This document shows positions 54,001-64,000 of a stretch of 64,000 nt of DNA, piece after piece (the stretch's first letter is position 1; every line of letters begins with the position of its first letter). This stretch comes from Adiantum capillus-veneris (Eukaryota > Streptophyta > Polypodiopsida > Polypodiales > Pteridaceae), in contig CM043969.1 of assembly GCA_014529385.2 (NCBI GenBank), forward strand, positions 76,366,676 through 76,430,675. The letters run 5' to 3'. The notes beneath the pieces were generated by a model. The model was not told the DNA's origin. It ran no database searches and saw nothing but the letters and a program-made list of their open reading frames with translations. A program made the translations under genes and the position numbers.

Positions 54001-57000
54001 AGGGCGTACGTATGGACAGTTTGGGCAAGGATTTTTGTGATATACGTGGCTTTTCTGGTCTACTGTAGAGAGTGCAGATTTCTGTGGTTTTCAATAGAGA
54101 GAAAACATTTGTTGCAAAGAGTGCTGTAAGTGCAACTTCCGGGGTGCACACGGTGTGATGATCTATGGACTGTTTGTTCCTAGTTTACAGTATTATCATG
54201 TTTCTTGAGTCTTGCAATTTATGTCATTGTAATCCTTCATTAGTTAATGATCATCTGGATTCTAAAGTGATATGCAGATTGGTATCATGTAATGCTTCAA
54301 GGGTAGAGTCTTCTTGTCTTGTGCTAGTGTTCACTTTATAGTGCTGATTTATGAAGTAGATTCATTGCATGTAGTGTATAATGGATACATGACTGATATC
54401 TTTTAGTGTCTGGGAAACTGTTGAATAATCTACACTTCTAAGTTTTTTCAAAATGTTACATATTGATACGTACCTTAACATTCTTTTATCAGTACAAAAG
54501 TATGCATCTTACGTATTGAATCACTGGAAACTATGCACCTTTCCATCGTGAGACATACAACAGAGTGTGTTTTTTATTGGTTTGCCAAGACACTATTTGT
54601 TTGTGGTAGAGCAAAGCATATGGCAATTGGATGCACTAGGAGGATAGAGCATCCGGAGCAGAGACAACAGAAAGGGTTGCAGGAGAGGCAGGATGTATCA
54701 TCAGCATCTAGGAGGATAGAGGCTGAGAGAAACAGGAGAAGAGAAACAAAGAAGAGAAGAAGAAGGCGGCACAGGCAGACCTAGGTGCCTTCAGTCATAT
54801 AGGTTTATAGACACAGGGATCCACCACAGGGTCCACCTCTATAGGCTTCACCTTCTTCGACAGAGATACTGCTTGCATCTCCTGAGCCCATCAGAGTTTC
54901 TGGGGTTCTATTGTACCTTCATGCCGTTTTGACAGTAATGATGTTTCTCTTGCTGTGTATATGCCATTGTATGAGGAGAATTCCACCTCTTGGATCACAT
55001 AAGTTAGGAAGTATGAGAGAATTTTTAAGAAAACCAAGAAATAGTTTTGGTCATTTATTGTATATTTATGGACATTTTTGGAATCATATCTCTGTGGTGA
55101 TTGGCTGTGCCCTTGACATGTTTATTTAAACAGAAGATTTTCTCTTGGAAAAAGAGACAGAAGTTGGATGAGGCAGAGCAACCCCCAGGTAGATTTCCTG
55201 AGGAGAGGTTACCAGATCAAGATCGAGAGGAGGTCCAGAGCAGTTGGACAGAGGATAGGCATGAGGACCAGCAGTTGGTGGGACTTTAGGATCAGCCTGA
55301 GTTGCCCTAGGATAGGCTAGTTTGGTAGGCTTTGGATTCCTTGGAGATTCAGCCACAAGTGCCTCTTAGAGTAGGCACTATAGGGGGTAAGCAGGACAGT
55401 GAGTCTCCTCAATTTGCAGAGGAGTTTGACTATTCAAAAGGTTTTGCATCAACAATGGATGTCCCAGTATCTGAGATCTTGCTTGCACATTTCTTTGCGG
55501 TTGGTCCATGGAGATTTCTAGATGTGTCTTTGAGGAGTGTGCTTGGAATGAGCTGGTCTCTTTAGACATCTATTCCAGGTTGAGATAGTAGAGTTAGCTA
55601 AACCAGTTCAGGCAAGCAGACTTCAAACAAGAGATCAGATAGAAACAATGATACTGAAATGGAAATGATAACCGTAATGGAAATGATAAACATATTGGAA
55701 TTGGAACTAGGACTAGATTGTGTATTCAGATCAGTACATTTGGAATTAAGTACAACAGCATGAGGTAAAGGGCTTTTGTGAGCCAAAAGAGTTCAAGAAA
55801 AAGATGAGCTCCAGGAATGACACTAGAATACAATGGTGGCACAACACAATAGCGGCATAACACAATAGCCCATCAAATGAAATAAGGGGCCCTATTTATA
55901 GCTGTCGGATCGGGCCTCTGACTGACTCTCCACTGTGAGTTACTGCAGTAACTAGGCTCGGTACTGCTAGTCTGAATGGCTGAGTGGGGGCTGTTCCCAC
56001 TGTCTACATTTCCTCCCCCCCTTTCTTTGAATTTTGGAATATTTTTAAAATTTCCGATGTGTGACTAAAAATTTTAGGTAAGTTACCGAAAATGAGTAGG
56101 AATCCTCCCACTTTTCTTCCAAAAATTTCAGGTATATTGCTAGAGATGGATTGGAATCCACCCAATTTCCTTCCAGCTTCCCTTTGGAATGGCCTACCCA
56201 CTAGCTTGGGTCCACCTTCTTACCGGCTAAGGTAAGCCTCTTAGCTCCCTTTGCTTGTGAGCTGACTTACCTATCCAAACACTGGATGTCATCGTTTCCT
56301 TTTATCTGGAGCCTTCTTCCTTGGCGGTTTCCAGATGACCCTTGTGTTGAGTTCAGGCATCTCTCTTGGTTCATCGAGTCAGTCCCAATTTTTCCCAGGG
56401 ACAGGTGCTAGGGAGTGAGGGCTGCTTTGTGGTTGTGCCCGGCCACAATGTGAGGTAGGTTTCTCATGTCGGGTTGATTCTAGCCATGTTTAGCCTTGGG
56501 GTTCCTTTAGGCTCGTGCAGGGTGGGAGTATTTTTCCCATTGCCTGTACGGCCTCCAATGCTTCTTTCCCTATTTTCCTACATTTCCGAGGTCGTGAGGG
56601 CTGGTTGATGGCTGGCCGATCTGGCCATTTCTTGGTATATAGGTGAGGGCAGGGCACTATGGGAGGAAAATTATCTGGAATTCGTTCTCTGAGCCTTGGG
56701 TTCATTTGTTCTGATAACACCCATGTGAATTCCCTTACACCCCTTGACTGTTCCTTCATCAATGCTCCCTTCTAAGCGGCTATTATCAAGTGTTGAGAAT
56801 CCCCTCCTGAATCTTGCATGCCCTGAGGCTCGTACACCCTCTCTCTCTGCACATGTGCTCAACTCATGCTCTAGTATAGATGCATATAGCTTGGCCAAGG
56901 AGTGGCCAATCATAATAATGCAATAGTTACTTGGCAGGGTTGGTACAATTGTAGATGTACTCCAAGTCTCCGGAAACCCCTCGCACATGGCCTTGTTGAA

Positions 57001-59063
57001 CATGAAGGCCAACAAACCATCAACATGATACGTAGCATGTATGAAATGCTCTGGCACTATAATACCATCATGATCGTGTGTCCTCCCTGTGTGCAATCTG
57101 TCAATGGCTCGCCTCACCATCTCTGTCGTGAAGAAAGTAGAAGTGGGAGGACACAACTTCGGCCGGTCTGGCAATGATAACTGCTCCCCTACTTTGTATA
57201 GAGAGTCTCTATAGAAGTAATGACTGGAGAGGGTGAGTGTTCTCTAAAGAGTTGCCAAGCCTCCCTAGAGTCCTCGCTCAAGAGTATCTGATAAATATCT
57301 CTCTCAAGCTGAGCTAAGAAAGATCTCTTCTTTTTCCATATAAGGCAGCGGAAGAGTATACGTGACTGCCCATGTGCGATCTCTCCCAAAGCTACCTCTC
57401 TGTGTAGCTGGGCTCTGGTCTTTTGACATTCATCATCGTACCAACTATTATGAGGGGTGCTCCGAGACCGTGGTCTCCCACTAGGCTGAGAGTGGGGGAA
57501 AGCTGTGACTGCTGCTATGTGTATCGTCTCTGTGAATATCTGGGTGGGCTCTGACAAGGGTCTATGGGGATTCTCCCCTGCTAAAAGACTATACAACTCT
57601 TCTATATACACTCCGTTTGTCTCTTTGCAGAAGTGGTATCTCGGATGGCTATGTGCTGCATGATGAAAAACCATCAATAGTGTAAGTAAAATCTACTGCA
57701 AAAGATATTTGAGCATGATCTACATCCACTCCAAGTAGGATGACATTCCCATCCCTCGAGAACTCCCAAATATCCTCATGTAGTATCATGTATGGTGATT
57801 GCCCCTTAGGCGAAGCATAATGAGGTGTGCTAGGAGGGAAGTAACATATGGCAATGTAGAGAGCTCTGCCCCCCTCCGCTCTCTGACCCACATGTAGTGG
57901 GCACTCTCGTCTTTGAAAACCACTTGAATGATAGGGTGTAACTCCTCCCTAAATAACATTGCTACTCCTCGTGATCCGCTGCTATTGTGCTCATAACGAG
58001 CCACTTGTCTACATGTGCTCTCCCATCTGTATCCAGTCACCCTCAGGGGTGTGCTATTTGGGCTCTAATGCGTCTCTGAATAGAAAATGATGTCCCTTCC
58101 TTTGAAGGAATCCTCGAAGGCTCCAACATCCAATCGTAACGAGCCGTTGCATTTCCATACCGCAAGCTTTTGGTTGGTCCCATAGGCATGCACCGTCATG
58201 CTGTTCGCTTATCAAGTACTATCACTTTGCCTCCTCTAGAAGGCGAGTTTTCCCTTCTCTCTGGCAGCCAAGATCTCGGGCATGCATTCTTTCATGTGTG
58301 CTAGTTGAGACAACGTAAGATCATCTCTCAAGAAAATCCCTGTTTGCTTTAGTGTAGGCCTTTTTTTGAGGAAGTCCTTCCTCTGTTCTATGGAAGCGAA
58401 ACGGATGATTAGAGCACGTTCCTTGGAGGTTCCCACTCTCCATACTCCGGTGTGATTTCCTTCTTTGCTCTTCTTCAATTGTCATGTTGATGATAGAGGT
58501 GGGAGTGGGCGTTTCATGTTTCCCTTTTTTGGCCACTTTGATCCATTGGTCCGCTTCCTCTACTTGCTTCTTGGTACAGGTGAGCACCTCAATCCATGAA
58601 AAGGTCTCTCGTGCCTTCTTCTCCTCCTCCGCTTGGATGGTGAGCACTTGCGCCTTAATTATATTGAGCTCTTCTGCCATGGATGGCTGAATTTCTCCTT
58701 CTGCAAGCTTGGTCTAGGAGCGCACGTCCTCCAACTCCTCCTTTAGTTTGTCGATTTCTTCATCTCATGCTGCCACTTTGCTTTTGAGAGAAGCACACTC
58801 CGCCTCTAGAGCTGTGATCTTCTCCGGTAGGGCTGTATTGACGATGTCGAGAGCACTATCCGTCTCTTTCTTCTGGGCCAAATGGCTTGCTTGATGGTTG
58901 TCTCCACCTCATCCCTCATCATCTTGTCGTCCTTCGCTACCTTCTTGCTTGATTTCATGGGAGTGTTCGATTGAAGTGACTTCCCTCTCTCATATGTGAG
59001 CATGAAGAGAGAGAGAGATAGAGAAGAGGAAGAAGAAGAGTATTTTAACGTCATGGGAAACTA

Positions 59064-59137
<74 letters not shown>

Positions 59138-60072
59138 CTAAAACAACGAAGAATCCTAAAAAACAGCAAGAAACACTTGTGAAACCCTAAAAAATAGAAA
59201 ACATCCGCAACGAAACCTTGAAAATAACGAAAAACATATCTGAAACCCTAAAAAACAGTGACGAAACCCTAGAAAACAGCAAAAAACAGTTTCAAGTCCC
59301 TAAAAAACAGCGAAAAACGGTGATGAAACCCAAAAAACAGCAACAAGATGGTGCAGAACCCTAAAAACAGTGAGAGAGTGGTCCAAACGCATGATGGGGG
59401 GGTGGCGTGTGTGGGGGGAGGAAGAGGAGGGGAAAATGTAAGGAGGGAGATTGTCTGTCGAAAGTCTCATGCAACTTCTAAAGTGCGAAACATATTTGAT
59501 GCATCCTTGAACATAAATGTGAATCTATGTTATTGCAGGGTTCCCTTTTAACATAAAAGTGAACGCATGTTATGCAGTGTATGGCAGGACGTACCTGTTC
59601 TGGTAATGATAAGCATGCTTGGGTACTTTTGTTTTCTCGAACAATTATTGGTAAGCTTCTTTATTGCTCTCAAATTTATTTTCTCTCATAAAATAGATTG
59701 ATTGATACCTTCCTGTGTTCAAAACAGGTTGGCGATATGGGTTCAAGTGCTCTTGCTATTGCTCTACCCTTTGCGTGTGTTTTGGGTTTTTTAGCCTCAA
59801 TTACTGCATCCACTGTTGGTGAGTCGCAGACCTTTTAATGACCTAAGGATTTTTTGCCTGCTTGCTCAAATATGCATTTAAAAATGTTGATAAACTGCTT
59901 ACCACCTCTAAGCCTAATGGAAACTGATTTACTCCCTATCTTTGATATGTTTTGCTTTGGGAATTCAATGAACATGTCATGGTGTCTTTATGCAGTAAAG
60001 AAGTACATTTGGATTTTTGCTGCCTTTCAGTTTGGGCTCGTGATAATGTTCTCTCACTTATTCTACTCAGTG
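51067..60072 (+). CDS. RINGv (MARCH-type) membrane protein gene, six internal exons, continues beyond window
   Basis: Exons 51067-51500, 51606-51780, 51928-52204, 59578-59650, 59728-59818 and 59996-60072; all junctions have GT-AG ends and keep phase. Exons 1-2 encode a Ser/Pro-rich N-terminal region with [22 protein letters not shown] and SRSLSVP, motifs kept in plant At3g09760-like proteins. Exon 3 holds the C4HC3 RINGv domain: [11 protein letters not shown]…[16 protein letters not shown]…KWF…TCDVCGQEV. Exon 4 reads [20 protein letters not shown], exon 5 [20 protein letters not shown], and exon 6 [20 protein letters not shown]: three hydrophobic segments, consistent with membrane anchoring. 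The family acts as E3 ubiquitin ligases with membrane anchors; the exact substrate is unknown. The first exon and the last exon(s) are not found here. Intron 3 is 7.4 kb and full of repeats, and the intron after exon 6 is also invaded. Confidence 0.9.
52205..56700. other. Intron 3 of the RINGv gene, first part: decayed repeats
   Basis: No host exon is recognisable. 53490-53640 and 54530-54785 have short open pieces; the latter reads [13 protein letters not shown], which looks like a zinc knuckle missing its first Cys, so an old retroelement ORF1 or gag may lie here. 55590-56030 is LTR-like (TATTTATAGC, ~55894) but has no partner. A 60-bp tandem repeat is listed separately. Confidence 0.4.
53651..53920. 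repeat. Tandem repeat, ~60-bp unit, four copies
   Basis: Units begin at 53651, 53732, 53792 and 53852 with CCACAAATGGAGGAGACGTA and continue CCAAGGTTTCATCCATACGT. The last three are in exact 60-bp phase; the first spacing is 81 bp. 60 is a multiple of three, so long repeated frames appear on both strands; I do not regard them as genes. Confidence 0.88.
56700..59054 (-). pseudogene. LINE fragment in intron 3: ORF1, endonuclease and first half of RT
   Basis: Minus strand, same family group as 43666. ORF1 pieces at 59054-58236 (coiled coil; [44 protein letters not shown]). Endonuclease at ~58200-57650 ([12 protein letters not shown] analogue, [10 protein letters not shown], then a deletion past GDFNA to VDHAQISF). 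RT start at 57677-57189 ([17 protein letters not shown]) and 57174-56768 ([31 protein letters not shown]). After STLDN the similarity ends abruptly, so the 3' half is missing; that is unusual for a LINE and implies a later deletion. The 5' side is next to a GA tract (59069-59134). Confidence 0.8.
59069..59134. repeat. (GA)n tract at the 5' side of the intronic LINE
   Basis: About 66 bp of perfect GA repeats. Followed at 59140-59345 by a run of degenerate GAAACCCTAAAAAACAG repeats (telobox-like). Confidence 0.9.
59140..59345 (+). repeat. Degenerate telobox-like repeat
   Basis: GAAACCCTAAAAAACAG-type units recur about seven times with spacers of GCAAAAAACAG type. It lies 230 bp before exon 4 of the RINGv gene. 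Not a telomere: units are irregular. Confidence 0.7.
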
Positions 60073-60300
60073 GTACATTCTTGACCTTTTTTTCTTTACA
60101 AGATCATGAAGAAGGTTCTTTTTTGGCATAATTTCACAGCACCGTATAGGTAAAACATAAATTCTGGCATGTATGGTAAACCTTGCATCACGTAATTTAT
60201 TGAGTTGCAACACAAGATCTACTGTGTTGAGTGCTTTTACAGGAGTTGAGTAATCATTATTGACATGTTTAACATCAAAATAAGAGAGCGCGCAAAAAAT

Positions 60301-60368
<68 letters not shown>
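60301..60368. repeat. Compound (GT)n(GA)n tract
   Basis: GT repeats 60301-60323, then GA repeats to ~60368, directly adjoining the 3' end of a LINE. Confidence 0.9.
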
Positions 60369-60373
<5 letters not shown>

Positions 60374-61735
60374 TTTATTAACGTCCTCTAGAGGCCCAAG
60401 TCGGCCTATGAGACAAAACCATATACATGTATGTATCCTCTGGATATCCAAAAAAGGATAAAAGTGCTGAAAAAAAAATGATACAAACTGTTAGAGGTGG
60501 CTACGATAATCTCGTAAGAGGTGGAGTGAGTACAAGTGCATGTATTAGGAGGGGATGCAGCTCTATTTCTGGTGGATGTGAAAAAACTACATGCTTAGGG
60601 AGTACAACCATGATATGCAAAACTAGCTCCATCCGGTACAAAATGGGGGTGTAGTAAATTATACATAGGTGGATAAGGTAAGCAAAGCCCCTGTAGTATA
60701 GCAGCAGGGTCTGAGAATGCTCGCTGTATCTCTGTCTTGCCTGCTCATGCTGTGTCCGAATCTGGCAAATCTCTCTCTGGTGTGCTTGTCGAGCACGATA
60801 TCCTATCGCTGTAGGTCGTCTCCTAGATCGGGCCTCATCTACTTGCTGTAGAGTGACTCTCCTCGGTGTGGTAATGACAGGCGGTAGTGAATGAAGCCGT
60901 CCTCCAAGATGGTCATGAAATGATCCTTGTGGTACAACATCTTCGATGGAAGAGGCTATCTCGGTGTGATCCATGTCTCCTTGACATTTAACTGCCAAAG
61001 ATCCTATCTGAGGACTTGATTCTTCTCCTCATGGGAGAGGCGGATGAGTGGCGAGTCCGGGTCGTACTAAAAGGGTGTTGTGTGCGCTAAACCACTGTGT
61101 CATTTGTGCACTCATGATCCACTCTCTCGAGTCTCCGCCAGCTGTCTGGATGCCTCCAAGTGCTCGGTATGATAGTCTGTCGGGGGGGGGGGGGGGGGGG
61201 GGGAGTTGTTGTACTCTCTGGGTAAAACATACTGTCTGAAAAAGAGCCTCCACTAGCATGGGTGGTGTGGCTAGCTTTGCTCAGTTGACGTCATGTGGCG
61301 CTGAGGTTTTCCGCGTATCAAGCAGAATAGCATAATGATCTCTGACCTCTCAACTTGTGTCCACCAAGTTCTTGTAAGGCCCGATGCCCAAACTGGTGCT
61401 GCATATATGAGAGCTGGGGTGACTAGGGTGTCGAAGAGCCACCCCTTGGTGCGGTGCTCCTGAAATGTACCTGGTAGCATCGACACTCTAGCATCGCCAA
61501 TGCCGCATATCCTTGTGTGATCCTATCTCTGGCTGCACTTGCCATAGAGAATCGTCCTATAGTAGCAGTAAAAGTGGTCCCCATAAAAGTGGTCCCCAAG
61601 TATACATATGAGTCAATGACCTTGACTTGCCTGCCTGCTAGTGTAAAACATGCTCTGCTCCTGATCTGACTGGATGAATGGAAAATAAGAACCTTGGTCT
61701 TACCAAGGTCCATGGTAGACCTCTCTGTATGCAGA
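60369..61735 (-). mobile_element. 5'-truncated LINE, RT tail and 3' region
   Basis: Minus strand. From ~61735 (QRG…TLVRP frame) it reads MDLGKTKVLIFHSS, VIDSYVYLGTTF, a damaged EHRTKGWLFDTLVTPALIYA and then broken frames, with a G22 run at 61182-61203. The 3' region ends with the hairpin AGGCC/GGCCT (60392-60407), AACGTTAATAAAGCTCG-like sequence (rc of 60370-60384), then the GA tract. Truncation at the 5' side is typical for target-primed insertion. It lies in the RINGv gene intron after exon 6. Confidence 0.78.
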
Positions 61736-62528
61736 AGTCATCCAAGATCTGAATGCTAGGGCTGAAATCTGCAAATCTGCTAACTGCTGAATTCTGACAC
61801 TGTGTCGGTGTGGACGGCGATGGCGACGACGCGACGACTATGCACTGAAAACGCAGATGCTGAAATCTGCGGACAGCGAGCTGATCTGACGGTACGGCGA
61901 GGATTTGCTACGGGTAGGTGAGGTCTGCGAGGCTAGGGACTGATTCTGTGGTGTCTAAGTGCTGAAAACTGAAAACGCCGATGCTAGGGGCTGATCTGTG
62001 GCCAAGAAACTGCAAAACGATAGAGGTATTTGCAAGATGCAAAAACGCTAGGCATGATCTGCAATCTGCTAACACTAGGGCTGATTTGGTACTGCTGAAA
62101 ACGCTAGGCTGAATTGTAGCCAAAAACACTGGTCTTGATCTGCTGTTGGCTGGAAACGCTCGGTCTCCTGCCGGTCTTGCTGAGAAGGTGCACTGCAAGT
62201 TGCTGGAACTTCTGCTGCCTTTTTTGCCAGAAAGTGCTAGCGCTAGGTTTTTTTATATATTAACTTAGTAGAATTGCCCTACCCAGTTTCCCAACAAAGT
62301 CACTTATTAAATAATAAGTGAAAAATGGATAATTAGGGAAAATGGGTTCTCTGCACTGTAAAATGCTCCTGATGGGTAGTGATGATCATGCTGCGTGCAA
62401 CCAAAGGATATGCAACCACTAAGTGCTTGGACATGCACAGCCTGCGCCAGAACACTTCCTAAGCTGACCTGAACCCTAGACCCGAAGTAGCTTGTCCACA
62501 TGCACATAGGGTTAGATGTGCACGTGAC
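61736..62528 (-). repeat. Probable LTR and flank of a minus-strand gypsy
   Basis: At 62529-62545 the minus strand reads a polypurine tract (AAAAGGAGGGGA) followed by TGTCACGTGCAC, an LTR start like the other gypsy LTRs in the window. The LTR extends leftwards; its far end is not determined. 61740-62210 holds many irregular CTGAAAACGCTAGG and GCTGAAATCTGC copies; no gene seen. Confidence 0.5.
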
Positions 62529-63494
62529 ATCCCCTCCTTTTCAAAGTGAGGTACTGGTACCGAGCTGTATGGCGTCGAGGGAGATCGCCAACAACGTCTG
62601 AAATCGTGCGAAGACCTCTTCGTCGGCCCACTCTGATGCATGGGTCGTGCGATACTTGAACTTCATGAAGGTCTACAATGCTTGCTTCTTTGGGCCGCGC
62701 CGAAAGCGACAAAGGGATCTGTGGCTGTTTCAATGCTCCAACTTCGGCTATGGTTGTGTGTCTACCTTCTTCAAGAATCTCCAAGGAGGAAAATTCCTGA
62801 AACCACTTCCAACACAAAAGCATAATTATACCCATTCCATGTAGAGTAATTGGAAAAATACGATTCTTCCTAAATGACTGTGCATGTAATGCAGATGAAC
62901 AAAGTGACGGAGTGTCAAACCGTTCACAAAATACGCAAACAGAGAGATTGAATCTTGACTTTTTGACCTAAACCTATCAATTGTGGCAAATCACAATGGA
63001 AATGCCGATGCTTGATGGACAATCTTTTTTGTGCTCTTTCTGAAACTGTGTCATGCCAAGGAAGAGACATGGAATATGAATTCCTTGAATGCAAACTTTT
63101 TTCCTTTTCGAGAGTGATCCGCATACATCCTTGCTCATCAGCGAGTGAGTCATGTGCATCGTACAATACGATATGCCTATGAAAAGGGAACACATAAAGA
63201 CGGTGACGAAAATACAAGAAACTGTCACAAATGAGACTCGAACGATGCGTGCTGACTAATTATGCGAACACACAATACTTCCTGAGTGGGTTCCTTGGAC
63301 CTTGACTCGAGAGCCAAGATCGGTTCTACGTGATTGATCGTATCTACAATGAGGTTAGCTTCACTAGAAAAATCATTATCGAAACCATCATCCTTGTGAA
63401 CAATCACATCTTTATAATGCGAAACATGTGTGTCGTGCTTTGGAGAAGGAAAGATGGAGAGAGTCTCCTTCTCCTTTTTCTTTTCAAGCTTCGC
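62529..63494 (-). other. Gypsy internal region without recognisable RT or integrase
   Basis: Between the retropepsin ORF and the polypurine tract there is less than 1 kb of broken frames. None shows RT (FxDD), RNase H or integrase motifs, so the element is deleted or non-autonomous. Confidence 0.45.
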
Positions 63495-64000
63495 CTACAC
63501 ATTAGAAATGAGAGGTAAAGAATAAACAACCTCCTCACCACGGATGATGACAGGAGAGTCACTTTTGGCATTTAGGGTGAGAGTATTGTCCGCCCAATCA
63601 ATGAGAGGGTTATGCTCACGAAACCATCTAATACCCAAAATCATATCACATCTTGAAAGAGGAGACACGACAAATTTTCTGCGGAAGGACGCTTGTTGAG
63701 CAGTGAATAACACATCAAGGCACTCTCGTGTAATGAGAGAGTCCATACCAGGAGCGAAGCCCGACACCTCGACAGGGGATGTCTTGCGAACCTCCAAGCG
63801 GGCTCTTTCGACAAGGGAGTCACCAATCACATCATGCATACTACTAGAATCAAACAAGACCACCATGTGTTGACCATTCACATGACCATAGCACTTCATG
63901 AGAGACTCATCAATGAGAGGATCATGAGAAACTTGGGACACACGAGTGTTCTCATTTATGGCATTGACAGAGGATGTGGGTTCTCTGGGTTCTTTAGATT
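63495..64000 (-). CDS. Gypsy gag-protease fragment with an aspartic protease domain
   Basis: The minus-strand open frame 63941-63495 ends SLPLISNV; it continues upstream towards the window edge. It reads HMVVLFDSSSMHDVIGDSLV, the RVP_2 retropepsin active-site region; the usual D-S/T-G triad is D-S-S here, so activity is doubtful. The closing motif CDMILGIRWFREHNPLIDW matches the I-L-G-x-x-W-L-x-x-x-x-P-x-I-D-W signature of plant gypsy proteases. Confidence 0.72.
   Translation of the reverse strand, partial: SKEPREPTSSVNAINENTRVSQVSHDPLIDESLMKCYGHVNGQHMVVLFDSSSMHDVIGDSLVERARLEVRKTSPVEVSGFAPGMDSLITRECLDVLFTAQQASFRRKFVVSPLSRCDMILGIRWFREHNPLIDWADNTLTLNAKSDSPVIIRGEEVVYSLPLISNV

Noticed and set aside
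53648-54151. 167-codon minus-strand frame with internal repeats
   Set aside because: It is a translation of the 60-bp tandem repeat, whose length is a multiple of three; no family features.
59140-59345. Interstitial telomere
   Set aside because: Units are irregular and interrupted by AAAACAG spacers; not a run of the plant TTTAGGG repeat.
62512-62835. 107-codon minus-strand frame at the gypsy 3' end
   Set aside because: It crosses the polypurine tract and LTR start, so it cannot be a normal gene product; no domain seen.

Overview
This window is repeat-rich nuclear DNA from a land plant. Evidence: initiator-tRNA-Met primer sites (TGGTATCAGAGC) behind several LTRs, plant-type copia and Ty3/gypsy polyproteins, a DUF659/hAT transposase with a GT-AG intron, and a split host gene for a plant RINGv membrane protein. 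The LINE families and very long (GA)n tracts make a large-genome lineage such as a fern plausible, but the sequence alone does not prove this.

Layout. 1-2510: 5' end of a Ty1/copia element on the minus strand. 2640-4140: a decayed Ty3/gypsy element on the plus strand. 4286-7060: microsatellites, a possible first exon, and a decayed gypsy 3' end. 7308-7590: two LINE 3' ends. 7918-10595: a non-autonomous LTR element with a 700-bp LTR and six repeated hairpins. 10220-50572: one tandem array of about 35 units of ~450 bp. Each unit is a truncated LTR plus primer site plus short leader of that same non-autonomous family, and each carries a (GA)n tract at the same place. The array is now split into four blocks by later insertions.

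The insertions nest cleanly. A gypsy with 1.7-kb LTRs (14021-28040, 5-bp duplication GGCGC) entered the array. A hAT transposon with an intact spliced transposase (17342-27087, 8-bp duplication AACACCAC) entered its 5' LTR. A young gypsy with near-identical LTRs (17481-23982) entered the hAT. LINEs of two kinds (28885-30684, 30735-33005, 43666-49464, and a 110-bp piece at 12764) lie exactly inside GA tracts.

50573-64000 is a host gene region. Six in-phase exons (51067-60072, plus strand) encode the middle and most of the C-terminal half of a RINGv (MARCH-type) E3-ligase-like membrane protein. A 7.4-kb intron holds a 60-bp tandem repeat and a LINE fragment. After exon 6 come another 5'-truncated LINE (60369-61735) and the 3' part of a gypsy element with a retropepsin ORF (to 64000).

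Most notable: a tandem array built from LTR-PBS-leader units; LINEs with a conserved 3' stem-loop (AGGYC/GGCCU) that sit repeatedly in GA microsatellites; covarying hairpins inside the non-autonomous element; and an apparently intact hAT element.
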